A program made the position numbers and the translations under genes. A DNA stretch of 64,000 nt from the NCBI RefSeq assembly GCF_009789675.1, contig NZ_CP046913.1, forward strand, positions 2,480,001-2,544,000, written 5' to 3'. This DNA is from Paraburkholderia acidisoli. GTDB lineage: Bacteria > Pseudomonadota > Gammaproteobacteria > Burkholderiales > Burkholderiaceae. Shown here one piece after another: positions 1 through 8,558 of the stretch (the stretch's first letter is position 1; each line of letters starts with the position of its first letter). Under the pieces are notes generated by a model. It was not told where the DNA came from. It made no database searches and was given only the letters and a program-made list of their open reading frames with translations.

Positions 1-1
1 T

Positions 2-820
2 CTGCCCAAGCTCGCGAGCGGCGAGTGGATCGGCTGCTTCGGCCTGACCGAACCGAACCACGGCTCGGATCCGGGCAGCATGGTCACGCGCGCGAAGAAA
101 GTGAACGGCGGCTACTCGCTCTCGGGCGCGAAGATGTGGATCACGAATTCGCCGATCGCCGACGTGTTCGTCGTGTGGGCGAAGCTCGAGGAAGACGGCA
201 AGGACGAGATCCGCGGCTTTATCCTCGAAAAAGGCTGGAAGGGTCTCACGGCACCGGCGATCCACGGCAAGGTGGGCTTGCGCGCGTCGATCACGGGCGA
301 AATCGTCATGGACGAAGTGTTCGTGCCGGAAGAGAACCTCATGCCGGGCGTGAAGGGCCTGCGCGGTCCGTTCACCTGCCTGAATTCGGCGCGCTACGGC
401 ATCGCGTGGGGCGCGCTCGGCGCGGCGGAGTCGTGCTGGCACACGGCGCGCCAGTACACGCTCGACCGCAAGCAGTTCGGCCGTCCGCTCGCCGCGAACC
501 AGCTGATCCAGAAGAAGCTCGCCGACATGCAGACCGAAATCACGCTTGGCCTGCAAGGCTGCCTGCGTCTCGGCCGCATGAAGGACGAGGGCACCGCCGC
601 CGTCGAGATCACGTCGATCATGAAGCGCAACTCGTGCGGCAAGTCGCTCGACATCGCGCGTCTCGCACGCGACATGCTGGGAGGCAACGGGATCTCGGAC
701 GAGTTCGGCGTGGCGCGCCATCTCGTCAACCTCGAAGTCGTCAACACGTACGAAGGCACGCACGACATCCACGCGCTGATTCTCGGCCGCGCACAAACGG
801 GCATTCAAGCGTTCTTCTGA
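2..820 (+). CDS. gcdH: Glutaryl-CoA dehydrogenase, 3' part (5' end outside window)
   Basis: Oxidative decarboxylation of glutaryl-CoA to crotonyl-CoA in lysine/tryptophan catabolism; FAD enzyme of the acyl-CoA dehydrogenase family. The frame is open from base 2, so the gene starts upstream of the window; 272 codons are visible. The FAD/substrate segment [15 protein letters not shown] lies about 14 residues in. The C-terminal [18 protein letters not shown] block carries the Glu that serves as catalytic base in this family. The YEGTHDIH signature separates glutaryl-CoA dehydrogenase from most other acyl-CoA dehydrogenases. It ends about 80 bases before a strong bidirectional terminator. Confidence 0.93.
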   Translation: MPKLASGEWIGCFGLTEPNHGSDPGSMVTRAKKVNGGYSLSGAKMWITNSPIADVFVVWAKLEEDGKDEIRGFILEKGWKGLTAPAIHGKVGLRASITGEIVMDEVFVPEENLMPGVKGLRGPFTCLNSARYGIAWGALGAAESCWHTARQYTLDRKQFGRPLAANQLIQKKLADMQTEITLGLQGCLRLGRMKDEGTAAVEITSIMKRNSCGKSLDIARLARDMLGGNGISDEFGVARHLVNLEVVNTYEGTHDIHALILGRAQTGIQAFF

Positions 821-900
821 GCGCATTGACGCGTGCCATGAAGCGATACGCGGCGGCATTCGCCGCGCATCGCGACGCACGGGATTGCCAGCCCGTCGAC

Positions 901-942
901 AAAAAAACGCCGCACGGTTTCGAGCCGCGCGGCGTTTTTTTT
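901..942. terminator. Bidirectional Rho-independent terminator between gcdH and the peroxiredoxin gene
   Basis: A GC-rich stem (ACGCCGC...GCGGCGT with inner CGG/CCG) is flanked by seven A on the left and eight T on the right. It can therefore end transcription from both converging genes. Confidence 0.85.
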
Positions 943-993
943 GGTGCATCGCGCTCGCGGGCAGTGCCTCGCCAGCGCTTCTGCACGACCTGC

Positions 994-1632
994 TTACTTG
1001 TTGGGCTGCGGCGTGAGACGCAGATACGGGCGCACGGCCTTGTAGCCCTTCGGGAACTTCTGCTTGATGACCTCTTCGTCCTTCAGCGACGGCACGATCA
1101 CCACGTCGTCGCCCTGCTTCCAGTTGCCCGGCGTCGCGACCGAGTGATTGTCGGTGAGTTGCAGCGAGTCGATCACGCGCAGCACTTCGTCGAAATTGCG
1201 GCCGGTGCTGGCCGGATACGTGATGATGAGGCGCACCTTCTTCTTCGGGTCGATCACGAACAGCGAGCGCACCGTGAGCGTCTCGTTGGCGTTCGGATGG
1301 ATCATGTCGTAGAGCGTGGAAACCTTGCGGTCGGCGTCGGCGAGAATCGGAAAACCGACGCTCGCGGCCTGCGTTTCGTTGATGTCCTTGATCCACTCGT
1401 TATGCGACTCGGCGCTGTCGACCGACAGCGCGATCGTCTTCACATTGCGCTTCTCGAACTCGTCCTTGAGCTTCGCGGTCAGGCCCAGTTCGGTGGTGCA
1501 GACCGGCGTGAAGTCGGCCGGATGCGAGAACAGCACACCCCAACTGTCGCCGAGCCAATCGTGGAACTTGATGGTGCCGATGCTCGAATCCTGCTCGAAG
1601 TCGGGTGCGATATCGCCAAGACGAAGACTCAT
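994..1632 (-). CDS. 1-Cys peroxiredoxin (Prx6 type)
   Basis: Reduces hydrogen peroxide and organic hydroperoxides in the cytoplasm. The 212-residue length and the long C-terminal domain after the thioredoxin-like fold fit the Prx6/1-Cys class. The peroxidatic Cys45 sits in PADFTPVCTTELG. It is the only cysteine in the protein, so no resolving Cys is available and an external thiol must re-reduce the enzyme. The start is ATG at 1632. Transcription is convergent with gcdH. No OxyR-type site was recognised upstream. Confidence 0.93.
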   Translation of the reverse strand: MSLRLGDIAPDFEQDSSIGTIKFHDWLGDSWGVLFSHPADFTPVCTTELGLTAKLKDEFEKRNVKTIALSVDSAESHNEWIKDINETQAASVGFPILADADRKVSTLYDMIHPNANETLTVRSLFVIDPKKKVRLIITYPASTGRNFDEVLRVIDSLQLTDNHSVATPGNWKQGDDVVIVPSLKDEEVIKQKFPKGYKAVRPYLRLTPQPNK

Positions 1633-2036
1633 GGTGCGGTTCCTTTGAACGTGAAATGACGAGACGGGCGCGCGATTCGCCGCTGCGATCCAGCGAAGCT
1701 CGCCCGCCGGTTTCCTGGAAGCTCAGAGGTTCAAGCATACAGGCAGCGACCGCATTCCGATAACGAACATCGCCTCACACCGGTATGAGTTTTTGTAATT
1801 TTGAAAGCCGCGCGGAAACTTTGCGTGCCGGATCAAGTCACTCAGACTCGTTCTTGCGCAAAGCGCAGGGTTTTTTGCTCCACTCGTGCGCATGTCCCGG
1901 GCTTGGGTCGGCCCAATTGACGACGCAGGCAGGTACGGATCGTGCGCGCACTGCGACCATGGCGGCGCGTCACGCTTGCCAGCGCCCGTTTCTTTGTTAC
2001 GATTCACGCGTGATGTGACACGAATGGAGCCAGTCA
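1633..2036. other. Intergenic region between divergent peroxiredoxin and DUF883 genes
   Basis: About 400 bases with no credible gene; short ORFs here lack coding bias. It must contain both outward promoters. A 10-bp perfect palindrome TCACGCGTGA lies at 2004-2013, about 25 bases before the DUF883 start. No further element could be identified. Confidence 0.6.
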
Positions 2037-2339
2037 ATGTCAGAAGTCAATAAGGAGAGGCTGATGTCCGATATCAAAACCGTCCTCGCGGACGCAGAAG
2101 ATTTGCTCAAGCAGGCTGCGAGCGCAACGGGCGAGCGCGCTTCCGAGCTGCGCGAAACGGCTCTCTCGCGGCTGAAGCAAGCCAAGGAAAAAGCCGCCGA
2201 CGTGCAGGTTGTCGTGGTCGAGAAAGGCAAGAAGGCGGCACGCGCCACCGACGACTACGTGCACGAGCATCCGTGGGCGTCGATCGGCATCGCGGCCGGC
2301 GTGGGCGTGGTGGTGGGTCTGCTGATCAACCGCAAGTAA
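2037..2339 (+). CDS. DUF883 family (ElaB/YqjD-like) membrane-anchored protein
   Basis: A 100-residue protein. Residues 1-70 form a charged amphipathic helix rich in Ala, Glu and Lys; residues 81-97 form a Gly/Val-rich membrane helix ending in NRK. This matches the DUF883 family, whose E. coli members ElaB and YqjD are inner-membrane C-tail-anchored and ribosome-associated stationary-phase proteins. A second in-frame ATG at 2064 has a good Shine-Dalgarno (AAGGAG) inside the first codons and is an alternative start. It is followed by the YqjE-like gene, as in the E. coli yqjDEK cluster, suggesting a joint role in envelope stress. Confidence 0.85.
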   Translation: MSEVNKERLMSDIKTVLADAEDLLKQAASATGERASELRETALSRLKQAKEKAADVQVVVVEKGKKAARATDDYVHEHPWASIGIAAGVGVVVGLLINRK

Positions 2340-2689
2340 GCGCGGCGCACTGCGCTTCACGGTGAGAGCGGCGGTCGCGCCGCCCTCGCTGTGAGCGCGC
2401 GGCAACCCGATCGCGCCGAACTCATCGCGCATGTCGCCTGGCGGCCGGTGGCTTCGCTTGCCTTGGCGACCGCGTGCCGAGTTTTGTTTGGCCGATCACG
2501 CGGCGCCGCTTCCGCTCCGGGCGGCTTGCGATCTTGCGATGTAATGCGGCGCGACTGTCCTGACGCTTACCGATCCGCCGCGTGCCCACGCATCGTCGCG
2601 CATCGTGTATCACCTCTTGCCGGACCGCATGTCCGGCTGTTTTTTCTTGCGCACCGCACGCGCACCCGCTCGCGCAACCTGCCCTCGCC
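2340..2689. other. Gap between DUF883 and YqjE-like genes
   Basis: About 350 bases without a convincing gene. The notable content is the hairpin with a T-tract at 2619-2646, just upstream of the next start codon. Confidence 0.6.
2619..2646 (+). terminator. Terminator-like hairpin upstream of the YqjE-like gene
   Basis: A stem GCCGGA/TCCGGC with loop CCGCATG is followed by CTG and six T. It lies 280 bases after the DUF883 stop and 44 bases before the yqjE-like start. It could end the DUF883 transcript or act as an attenuator for the following genes. Confidence 0.55.
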
Positions 2690-3076
2690 ATGACGACAGA
2701 CCACCATTCGCAGCGACAGGAACACGGCCCGTTGCGCCGCCTGCTTGGCTCCGCCTTCTCGATCCTGCAAACGCGCCTCGAGTTGATCGGCATTGAACTG
2801 GCCGAAGAAAAGGAACGTTTGATCGGCGTGCTCTTTCTCGGCCTCGCCGCGATGATGCTGGCGATGCTGTCGCTGATCGCGCTGACCGCGCTCGTTGCCA
2901 TCGCCTTCTGGGACACGTACCGCTGGCAGGCGCTCGCCTGTATCACGGCCATCTACGCGCTCGCCGCGATCGTTTGTGCGCTGAAGGCGCGCAGCGGTTT
3001 GCGCAACGCACCGATCGTGTTCCAGACCACGCTCGAAGAGTTCGAAAAAGATCGCGAGATCTTGCGCCGACCGTAA
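2690..3076 (+). CDS. YqjE-like / phage holin family protein
   Basis: A 128-residue inner-membrane protein. It has a polar N-terminus, then two membrane helices (about residues 46-70 and 78-98), then a charged C-terminal tail ending FEKDREILRRP. The pattern fits the YqjE/Actinobacterial holin-like family (phage_holin_3_6), found next to yqjD-like genes in proteobacteria. Its biochemical role is not established. The ATG at 2690 is preferred over upstream in-frame starts because the segment before it has no coding character and overlaps the terminator-like hairpin. Confidence 0.8.
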   Translation: MTTDHHSQRQEHGPLRRLLGSAFSILQTRLELIGIELAEEKERLIGVLFLGLAAMMLAMLSLIALTALVAIAFWDTYRWQALACITAIYALAAIVCALKARSGLRNAPIVFQTTLEEFEKDREILRRP

Positions 3077-3246
3077 GCCATCCGGCGGCGCTCGCTTTGT
3101 GGCCGCCTTGTGGCTGCTTTATGCCGCTTTAAGACGCGTTATCGCTGCTTCAGACGACGCACCTCTGCCCGGCCTGGTGCCAATCGCGCGGTGACGTGCT
3201 GACGCGCCATCCGCCCCGCTCCACCCTAACGCCGCGAACCGAAGCC

Positions 3247-3726
3247 ATGAGCCAACCCCGCCTCGACAACACGTTTCGCCAGACGCACACGCGCTCGCAC
3301 GACCTTTCGACGCCGCAACTGCGTGCGCTGCGCAAGGAGCTGCTGCTCGTGCGCGCGAGCGTCGAACGCGCCGAAATGGCCGAGGCGCTGCTCGACGTGC
3401 GCTCGGCCGTCACCAACTTCAGCTGGCTGCGCTTCATCGTGCCTGGCTTCGCGGGCGCGCGCGGCGGCGGCCTGGCGAGCCTGGGCGGCCTCGGTGGCAT
3501 GGGCGCGCTGCTCAAGGAATATCCGATCCTGAGTTCGCTCGCGTCGCTCGTGCTTGCCAAGCCGCTGCGCTCGGGCCTCGCCTCGGCCGTGCGCCCCGCG
3601 ATCAAGTGGGGCGGCCTTGCCTTCACCGCGTGGGAGGGCTATCGCGTCTGGCAACAGATGCGACGCCAGCGCGATCCCGCGGCCGCGCGCCGCACTCCGG
3701 CCGACGAAGGCGATCTCACCGGCTGA
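3247..3726 (+). CDS. Hypothetical protein in the YqjK position (DUF3318-like)
   Basis: A 159-residue protein of unknown function, third in the DUF883-YqjE-like cluster. Residues 25-60 form a charged helix. The middle is Gly/Leu-rich (residues about 75-100, two GLGG-type runs) and hydrophobic through about residue 135. The end is basic, then acidic. It resembles the small proteins annotated DUF3318 in Burkholderiaceae and occupies the position of E. coli yqjK. The start at ATG 3247 was chosen because the 17 preceding in-frame residues are Pro/Arg-rich non-coding-like sequence. Confidence 0.7.
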   Translation: MSQPRLDNTFRQTHTRSHDLSTPQLRALRKELLLVRASVERAEMAEALLDVRSAVTNFSWLRFIVPGFAGARGGGLASLGGLGGMGALLKEYPILSSLASLVLAKPLRSGLASAVRPAIKWGGLAFTAWEGYRVWQQMRRQRDPAAARRTPADEGDLTG

Positions 3727-3766
3727 GCTGCCCGGCCGGTCGCCAATAGCGGGCCGCCGGCCGCGC

Positions 3767-4189
3767 TCAGCGGTCTTTCCAGCACATCTGCGTGACGGTT
3801 GCCGCGGCATCGCCGCTCGCGACCCGATTGCCGCGCACCCCCGTTGCATCGAGCACGAAGGTACCGCAGGTGTCGTCGCGCATGGGCCCACCCGCCGCCG
3901 GCTCCGCGCTGATCGCATAGCCGCCGTTGGTTTCGTCGCCGGAGGCGATGCGCAGACGATAGACCGGCCTTCCCGTCGATGGCGCCTGCTCGTAACCCGC
4001 TGGCAAAGCCAGCGCGGACGGATTCTGCGTGTCGATCCATTGCGCGGCGCGATAAAGCGCGGCCACCGCGTCGATGCGATGACCGCGCGCGATCTGCGCG
4101 TACCAGCCGGGCAACGCGTACGCCGCGACGATCGCCACGGCCGCCAGCGCGATCACGAGTTCCAGCAGCGTGAACGCCCGACGCCGCAT
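3767..4189 (-). CDS. Type IV pilin-like protein (PilE-like)
   Basis: The last gene of a five-gene minor pilin operon. The N-terminus MRRRAFTLLELVIALAAVAI is a class III prepilin leader followed by the hydrophobic alpha-1 helix; Glu at +5 of the mature protein is present. The residue before the cleavage point is Ala rather than the usual Gly. Two cysteines near the C-terminus (in DDTCGTF and TQMCWKDR) probably form the D-region disulphide of PilE-type pilins. The start is taken at ATG 4189 to give a short leader. GTG 4243 and ATG 4258 are in frame and GTG 4243 has a better Shine-Dalgarno, so the start is uncertain. Confidence 0.82.
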   Translation of the reverse strand: MRRRAFTLLELVIALAAVAIVAAYALPGWYAQIARGHRIDAVAALYRAAQWIDTQNPSALALPAGYEQAPSTGRPVYRLRIASGDETNGGYAISAEPAAGGPMRDDTCGTFVLDATGVRGNRVASGDAAATVTQMCWKDR

Positions 4190-4261
4190 GGCGTTTGCCG
4201 ATTTCCTCCAACCTCCCGTGCCTGCGTTCGTCCCACGCCTCACCTCGCCTCCTTGCATCGA

Positions 4262-4792
4262 TTAGAACGGCCGCGCGACCACGCGACGCCAGTGATGCTC
4301 CACACGCAGCGCGTCGCCCACGCCGTCCAGAACCAGCTCGTCCTGCAACCAGCTTTGCGTCTCCTCCGTCGCGCCGAAGCCGCGCGCCGTGACCAGATAC
4401 GCGCGTACGAGCGGGCGGCTCGCCACGCGCCACGCCTCGACGAGACATTGCGGCGCGCGCGTCGAACCGGGCCACGCCGCCAGCGGCGTGAGCGCCGCGC
4501 GCGTGAAAGCGCTTTCGCTGCGCCACGCCTGCGGCTCGCCGGGCTGCGCAGCCGGCGACCACGACGACAGCGAACCCTCTACCGCCGCGCGCGAACACAG
4601 CACGAGCGCGGCGTCGGCGGCGTGAAACGCTTGCAGATGATCGGCGACGGCGTTCGCATTGCGCGCTTCCAGCAACGCCGATTCGAACCACGCGGCCGAC
4701 GTCACGAGCATCATCGAGACGATCATCAGCACGACCGGCAACGCGACGCCTCGCGGCCTGGCACCTCGCCGTCGATGTAACCTGCCGCTCAT
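4262..4792 (-). CDS. pilX: PilX-like minor pilin / pilus assembly protein
   Basis: A 176-residue protein with a short basic N-terminus, then ARPRGVALPVVLMIVSMM, the pattern of the PilX N-terminal domain: Gly cleavage site, then a membrane helix without the usual FTLLE. The segment ARNANAVADHLQAFHAADAAL matches the PilX-family helix (EARNA...AFxAAExAL). Its start codon overlaps the pilW stop (ATGA), indicating translational coupling. It probably primes or caps the type IV pilus from the inner membrane or periplasm. Confidence 0.82.
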   Translation of the reverse strand: MSGRLHRRRGARPRGVALPVVLMIVSMMLVTSAAWFESALLEARNANAVADHLQAFHAADAALVLCSRAAVEGSLSSWSPAAQPGEPQAWRSESAFTRAALTPLAAWPGSTRAPQCLVEAWRVASRPLVRAYLVTARGFGATEETQSWLQDELVLDGVGDALRVEHHWRRVVARPF

Positions 4793-5607
4793 GATTGCGC
4801 CGCCATCGCGTTTCGCAGCACGACGTGCCGCCAGAACGCGTGGCGCGCGCGGCCGTCCGTGCCACTCGCCTGCGCGCCCTCGCAATCGACATAACGCGTG
4901 CGCTGTGGCAAAGGCAACGGGAGAGGCGCGCCGCGCACGAGCACGCACACGTCGACGGCGACGACCGCGCTCCATTGCTCGCGCGCGAGCGCCGAAGCCT
5001 CCACGGCTTGCGCCGCGCCCGCGAGCCAGTAGCGCAACCGCAGGCGCTCCACGCCTTCGACCAGCGGCTGCGCCGTGCCGACCTTGCCGCTGCCCTCGCA
5101 GTACAACTCGGGCTCGCCGGTCGAACTGCTCGCCTTCGCGTGAAAACGGTTGACGATCTCGGCCTCCGTCGAACCGGCCGCGCCCACGGCCTGGCCGAGA
5201 CAATCGGTGGCCTGACCGCTGGTTGCGGACCATGTCGATACGGCGTCGCCGCGATAGCGCACGGCCACGCCGTCCGAGCGATTCGAGAGCGCTTCGCAGA
5301 CCGGTACGGCGTCGGTGCCCACGGCGCGCCCTGCCGCGCAGCCGAAGATTGCGGGACCGCTCAAAGGCGCGGTGACTTCCGCGGCAACGAAGCCCGCCAT
5401 CTGCAACTGCTCGCCGATGAGCGTCAACGCGTTCATGCCCGCGTCGTGAACGCGTGCGGCGTCGGTGGCAGCGGCGAACGCCTGGCGCTGCGAACGATAC
5501 GCCGCGAGCGCGCCGAGCACGACGACGAGCCCGAGCGCCACGGCGATCGTCAGCTCGAGCAGCGTGTGGCCGGGCGAGCGCCGCGGCTTCCTGCGCGCGG
5601 CACTCAT
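4789..5607 (-). CDS. pilW: PilW-like minor pilin
   Basis: 272 residues. The leader MSAARRKPRRSPG is followed by HTLLELTIAVALGLVVVLGA: a prepilin peptidase site with Gly at -1 and an unusual His at +1, then the N-terminal helix. The rest is a large soluble domain with several cysteines, as in PilW. Start and stop codons overlap its neighbours by four bases (ATGA), as in the rest of the operon. Confidence 0.85.
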   Translation of the reverse strand: MSAARRKPRRSPGHTLLELTIAVALGLVVVLGALAAYRSQRQAFAAATDAARVHDAGMNALTLIGEQLQMAGFVAAEVTAPLSGPAIFGCAAGRAVGTDAVPVCEALSNRSDGVAVRYRGDAVSTWSATSGQATDCLGQAVGAAGSTEAEIVNRFHAKASSSTGEPELYCEGSGKVGTAQPLVEGVERLRLRYWLAGAAQAVEASALAREQWSAVVAVDVCVLVRGAPLPLPLPQRTRYVDCEGAQASGTDGRARHAFWRHVVLRNAMAAQS

Positions 5608-6062
5608 CGCAGGAAGGCCACGGCGAGGCAATCGCGGCCGGCGGGCACGCTCGCCTCGGCGCATGACGCGCTGTGCGACACGGCGGGCGCGCTCGCCATC
5701 GACATGAACGATGTCGCGCGCCAGGTGAGGCTCGCGACGGACACGTCGCCGCCGACGCCGGCCGCTGTGAGCTTGCCTTCCGGCACGATGCCCGACGCGA
5801 GTGTTTTCCAGCGCTCGGCCGCCGCCGCGCCGGTTGCGGCCGATGTGCCCGATGTGCCCGATAAAACCGAGAGGCACGCGGATTCCGCCAAGGCGTCGGC
5901 GGCGAAGGCGGCTCGTTCGCGCGCCGCCGCAAGTTGTGCATGACGCGCGAGGCCCAGTTGCGTGTTGATGAGACCGAGGCCGCAGAGCGCCATGATGCCG
6001 AGCGCGATGGCGACTTCCAGCAGCGTCGAGCCGCGCGCCGCGTTGCCGTTTGGCCGTTTCAT
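5604..6062 (-). CDS. pilV: PilV-like minor pilin
   Basis: 152 residues. The prepilin leader MKRPNGNAARG is followed by STLLEVAIALGIMALCGLGL. The STLLEV start of the mature form and the position between fimT and pilW match PilV. It would be cleaved by prepilin peptidase PilD, which is not encoded in this window, and would join the minor pilin complex at the pilus base or tip. It overlaps fimT by ATGA. Confidence 0.85.
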   Translation of the reverse strand: MKRPNGNAARGSTLLEVAIALGIMALCGLGLINTQLGLARHAQLAAARERAAFAADALAESACLSVLSGTSGTSAATGAAAAERWKTLASGIVPEGKLTAAGVGGDVSVASLTWRATSFMSMASAPAVSHSASCAEASVPAGRDCLAVAFLR

Positions 6063-6601
6063 GACGCCCCCGAACACGCACCCGCGCTGATGCGCGCGCG
6101 GCCGCCCGCGGCGATGCGCAGACATCGGCGCCATGCGGTCCCGCGCTGTGCGGCGCTCGGCGCGCGCGGCGCGACCTCGAAATTGCGCAGGCTGCCGATG
6201 GTCTGCCCGGCGGGCGGCGAGAACGTGACCGCCGTGAGCGTGGACGCGACAGCGATCGCGTCGAGCGGCGGTTGCATGCGCAACGGCACGTAGGCGCCGG
6301 CGCGCTCGATCATCACGGCCCAGCCGCACGACCAGTCGGCGAGACCCGACGGACAGGCCTTGGCCGCCGCGAGGCAATGGCGCGCGGTATCGATACGGCA
6401 AACGGTGATGCGCGCCTTGCGCCGGATCGCTTCGTTGCGCGCATAGGCGAAGGTGCCGAGCAGCGCGTTGGCGCGCGCGTCGACCTGATCGCGCACGCGC
6501 CACGCGACGAACACGGGCGTGGCCGCCGTGGCGCAAATCGCGAGCAGCACGATGACGATCATCGTTTCGAGCAGCGTGAATCCCGAGCGTTTCATCAGCA
6601 A
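6059..6601 (-). CDS. fimT: FimT/GspH-type minor pseudopilin
   Basis: 180 residues and first gene of the minor pilin operon. The leader MLMKRSG and mature N-terminus FTLLETMIVIVLLAI are canonical. The motif ARNEAIRRKARITVCRID is the FimT/GspH family signature (A.NEAIRR...V.VC). The C-terminus ends in a GGRARIS-type strand. ATG 6601 was chosen; ATG 6595 would also work. A near-perfect 30-bp dyad lies about 50 bases upstream and may regulate the operon. Confidence 0.88.
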   Translation of the reverse strand: MLMKRSGFTLLETMIVIVLLAICATAATPVFVAWRVRDQVDARANALLGTFAYARNEAIRRKARITVCRIDTARHCLAAAKACPSGLADWSCGWAVMIERAGAYVPLRMQPPLDAIAVASTLTAVTFSPPAGQTIGSLRNFEVAPRAPSAAQRGTAWRRCLRIAAGGRARISAGACSGAS

Positions 6602-6648
6602 TCCTCAAGGTGTGCGGATTGCCATCAATCTACGGACGAACGCCCGCC

Positions 6649-6678
6649 CGAACAATTAGCCGAACGGCTAACTGTTCG
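6649..6678. promoter_or_regulatory. 30-bp near-perfect inverted repeat upstream of fimT
   Basis: The arms GAACA.TTAGCCG and CGGCTAA.TGTTC are centred at 6663/6664, with 13 of 15 positions paired. No T-tract follows on either strand, so a terminator is unlikely. Position between the nrdR end and the fimT start fits an operator, but the binding protein is unknown. Confidence 0.55.
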
Positions 6679-6791
6679 AAGCAGCGTGGGCTCGCGAGAA
6701 TGCAAGCGTCACGACATCGGCGAAACAGGAAGGGAGAACAGGAATGCGGAGTTCGCGAAGAACACGGATGCCGCGAATGCGGCGAGCGCGC

Positions 6792-7295
6792 TCAGCGCTT
6801 CTTGCCGGAGGCGGGCGTGGGCGCGGCGGCGGCCGCCGCGCCGCCGGAGCGGCGGAATTCCTCGATCACGTCTTCGAATTCGGAAACGTCCTCGAAGCGG
6901 CGATACACCGAGGCGAAGCGCACGAACGCGATCTTGTCGAGATTGCGCAGCTCGCCCATGACGAGTTCGCCAAGGCGTTCGCTGCGCACCTCGCGCTCGC
7001 CGCTGCCGAGCAGTTGATACTCGATGCGCGCGACCGCTTCGTCGATCGCGTCGGCGGAAACCGGCCGCTTGCGCAGCGCGAGTTTCATGCTCGCCGCGAT
7101 CTTGCGGCGGTCGAACTCCGTGCGGCTGCCGTCCTTCTTGACCACGGCGGGCATGGCCAGCTCGACCCGCTCGTACGTCGTGAAACGCTTGTCGCAGGCC
7201 GGGCAGCGACGCCGGCGCCGGATCGCGGCGCCGTCTTCGGAAACACGCGAGTCAACGACCTGCGTGTCTTCGTGCCGGCAGAAGGGGCAGCGCAT
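6792..7295 (-). CDS. nrdR: Transcriptional repressor NrdR
   Basis: ATP/dATP-sensing repressor of ribonucleotide reductase genes. The N-terminal zinc ribbon has Cys3, Cys6, Cys31 and Cys34 (RCPFC...RCPACDKRF). The ATP-cone domain covers roughly residues 49-139 and includes VVKKDGSR and the [13 protein letters not shown] end. The C-terminal Gly/Ala-rich tail is a lineage-specific extension. It starts 15 bases after glyA, so the two are probably co-transcribed, a common order in Burkholderiaceae. Confidence 0.96.
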   Translation of the reverse strand: MRCPFCRHEDTQVVDSRVSEDGAAIRRRRRCPACDKRFTTYERVELAMPAVVKKDGSRTEFDRRKIAASMKLALRKRPVSADAIDEAVARIEYQLLGSGEREVRSERLGELVMGELRNLDKIAFVRFASVYRRFEDVSEFEDVIEEFRRSGGAAAAAAPTPASGKKR

Positions 7296-7310
7296 GGATC
7301 AGCGCAGGGC

Positions 7311-8558
7311 TTAGCGGTAGACCGGGAAGCGCTGCGTCAGCTCGGCGACCTGCGCCTTCACGCGCTCGATCGTCGCGGCGTCTTCCGGATTGTCGAGCAC
7401 GTCGGCGATCAGGTTGCCCACCTGCTCGGCTTCCTTCACGCCGAAACCGCGCGTGGTCATGGCCGGCGAGCCGAGACGGATACCGCTCGTCACGAACGGC
7501 TTTTCCGGGTCGTTCGGGATGGCGTTCTTGTTGACCGTGATGTGCGCCGAACCGAGCACGGCTTCCGCGGCCTTGCCGGTGATCTTCTTGGCGCGCAGGT
7601 CGACCAGCATGACGTGGCTTTCCGTGCGGCCCGAAACGATACGCAGACCGCGCTTGACCAGCGTTTCCGCCAGCACGCGCGCGTTGTCGAGCACTTGCTG
7701 CTGATAGGTCTTGAACTCCGGCGCGAGCGCTTCCTTGAACGCGACGGCCTTGCCGGCGATCACGTGCATGAGCGGACCGCCCTGGATGCCCGGGAAGATC
7801 GCCGAGTTGATGATCTTCTCGTGCTCGGCCTTCATCAGGATCACGCCGCCGCGCGGGCCGCGCAGGCTCTTGTGCGTGGTCGTGGTGACGAAGTCGGCGT
7901 GCGGCACCGGGTTCGGGTAGACGCCCGCGGCGATCAGGCCGGCGTAGTGCGCCATGTCGACCATGAAGTACGCGCCCACGGCCTTCGCCACCTTGGCGAT
8001 GCGTTCGAAGTCGATCCGCAGCGCGAATGCCGAAGCGCCCGCGATGATCAGCTTCGGCTTCGTTTCATGCGCGCGCTTTTCGAGCGCTTCGTAGTCGATG
8101 TCTTCGTTCGCGTCGAGGCCGTAGCTCACGACGTTGAACCACTTGCCGCTCATGTTGAGCGCCATGCCGTGCGTGAGGTGACCGCCTTCGGCGAGGCTCA
8201 TGCCCATGATGGTGTCGCCCGGCTTGAGCACGGCGAAGAACACGCCCTGGTTCGCCTGCGAACCCGAGTTCGGCTGCACGTTGGCGGCTTCGGCGCCGAA
8301 CAGCTGCTTCACGCGGTCGATCGCGAGCTGCTCGACGATATCCACGTTTTCGCAGCCGCCGTAATAGCGCTTACCGGGGTAGCCTTCGGCGTATTTGTTG
8401 GTGAGCTGGGAACCCTGCGCGGCCATGACGGCGGGCGAGGTGTAGTTTTCCGACGCGATGAGCTCGATGTGCTCTTCCTGGCGACGGTTCTCGAGTTCGA
8501 TCGCCTTCCAGAGTTCGGGATCGACGTTGGCGATGGTGCTTTCGGCTCTGTCAAACAT
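7311..8558 (-). CDS. glyA: Serine hydroxymethyltransferase
   Basis: Converts serine and tetrahydrofolate to glycine and 5,10-methylene-THF; the PLP enzyme that supplies one-carbon units. 415 residues, the usual length. The PLP lysine is Lys230 in [14 protein letters not shown]; the substrate segment [12 protein letters not shown] is near residue 33 and [14 protein letters not shown] near residue 57. Start MFDRAESTI at ATG 8558. It forms a unit with nrdR, linking one-carbon/nucleotide supply with ribonucleotide reductase control. Confidence 0.97.
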   Translation of the reverse strand: MFDRAESTIANVDPELWKAIELENRRQEEHIELIASENYTSPAVMAAQGSQLTNKYAEGYPGKRYYGGCENVDIVEQLAIDRVKQLFGAEAANVQPNSGSQANQGVFFAVLKPGDTIMGMSLAEGGHLTHGMALNMSGKWFNVVSYGLDANEDIDYEALEKRAHETKPKLIIAGASAFALRIDFERIAKVAKAVGAYFMVDMAHYAGLIAAGVYPNPVPHADFVTTTTHKSLRGPRGGVILMKAEHEKIINSAIFPGIQGGPLMHVIAGKAVAFKEALAPEFKTYQQQVLDNARVLAETLVKRGLRIVSGRTESHVMLVDLRAKKITGKAAEAVLGSAHITVNKNAIPNDPEKPFVTSGIRLGSPAMTTRGFGVKEAEQVGNLIADVLDNPEDAATIERVKAQVAELTQRFPVYR

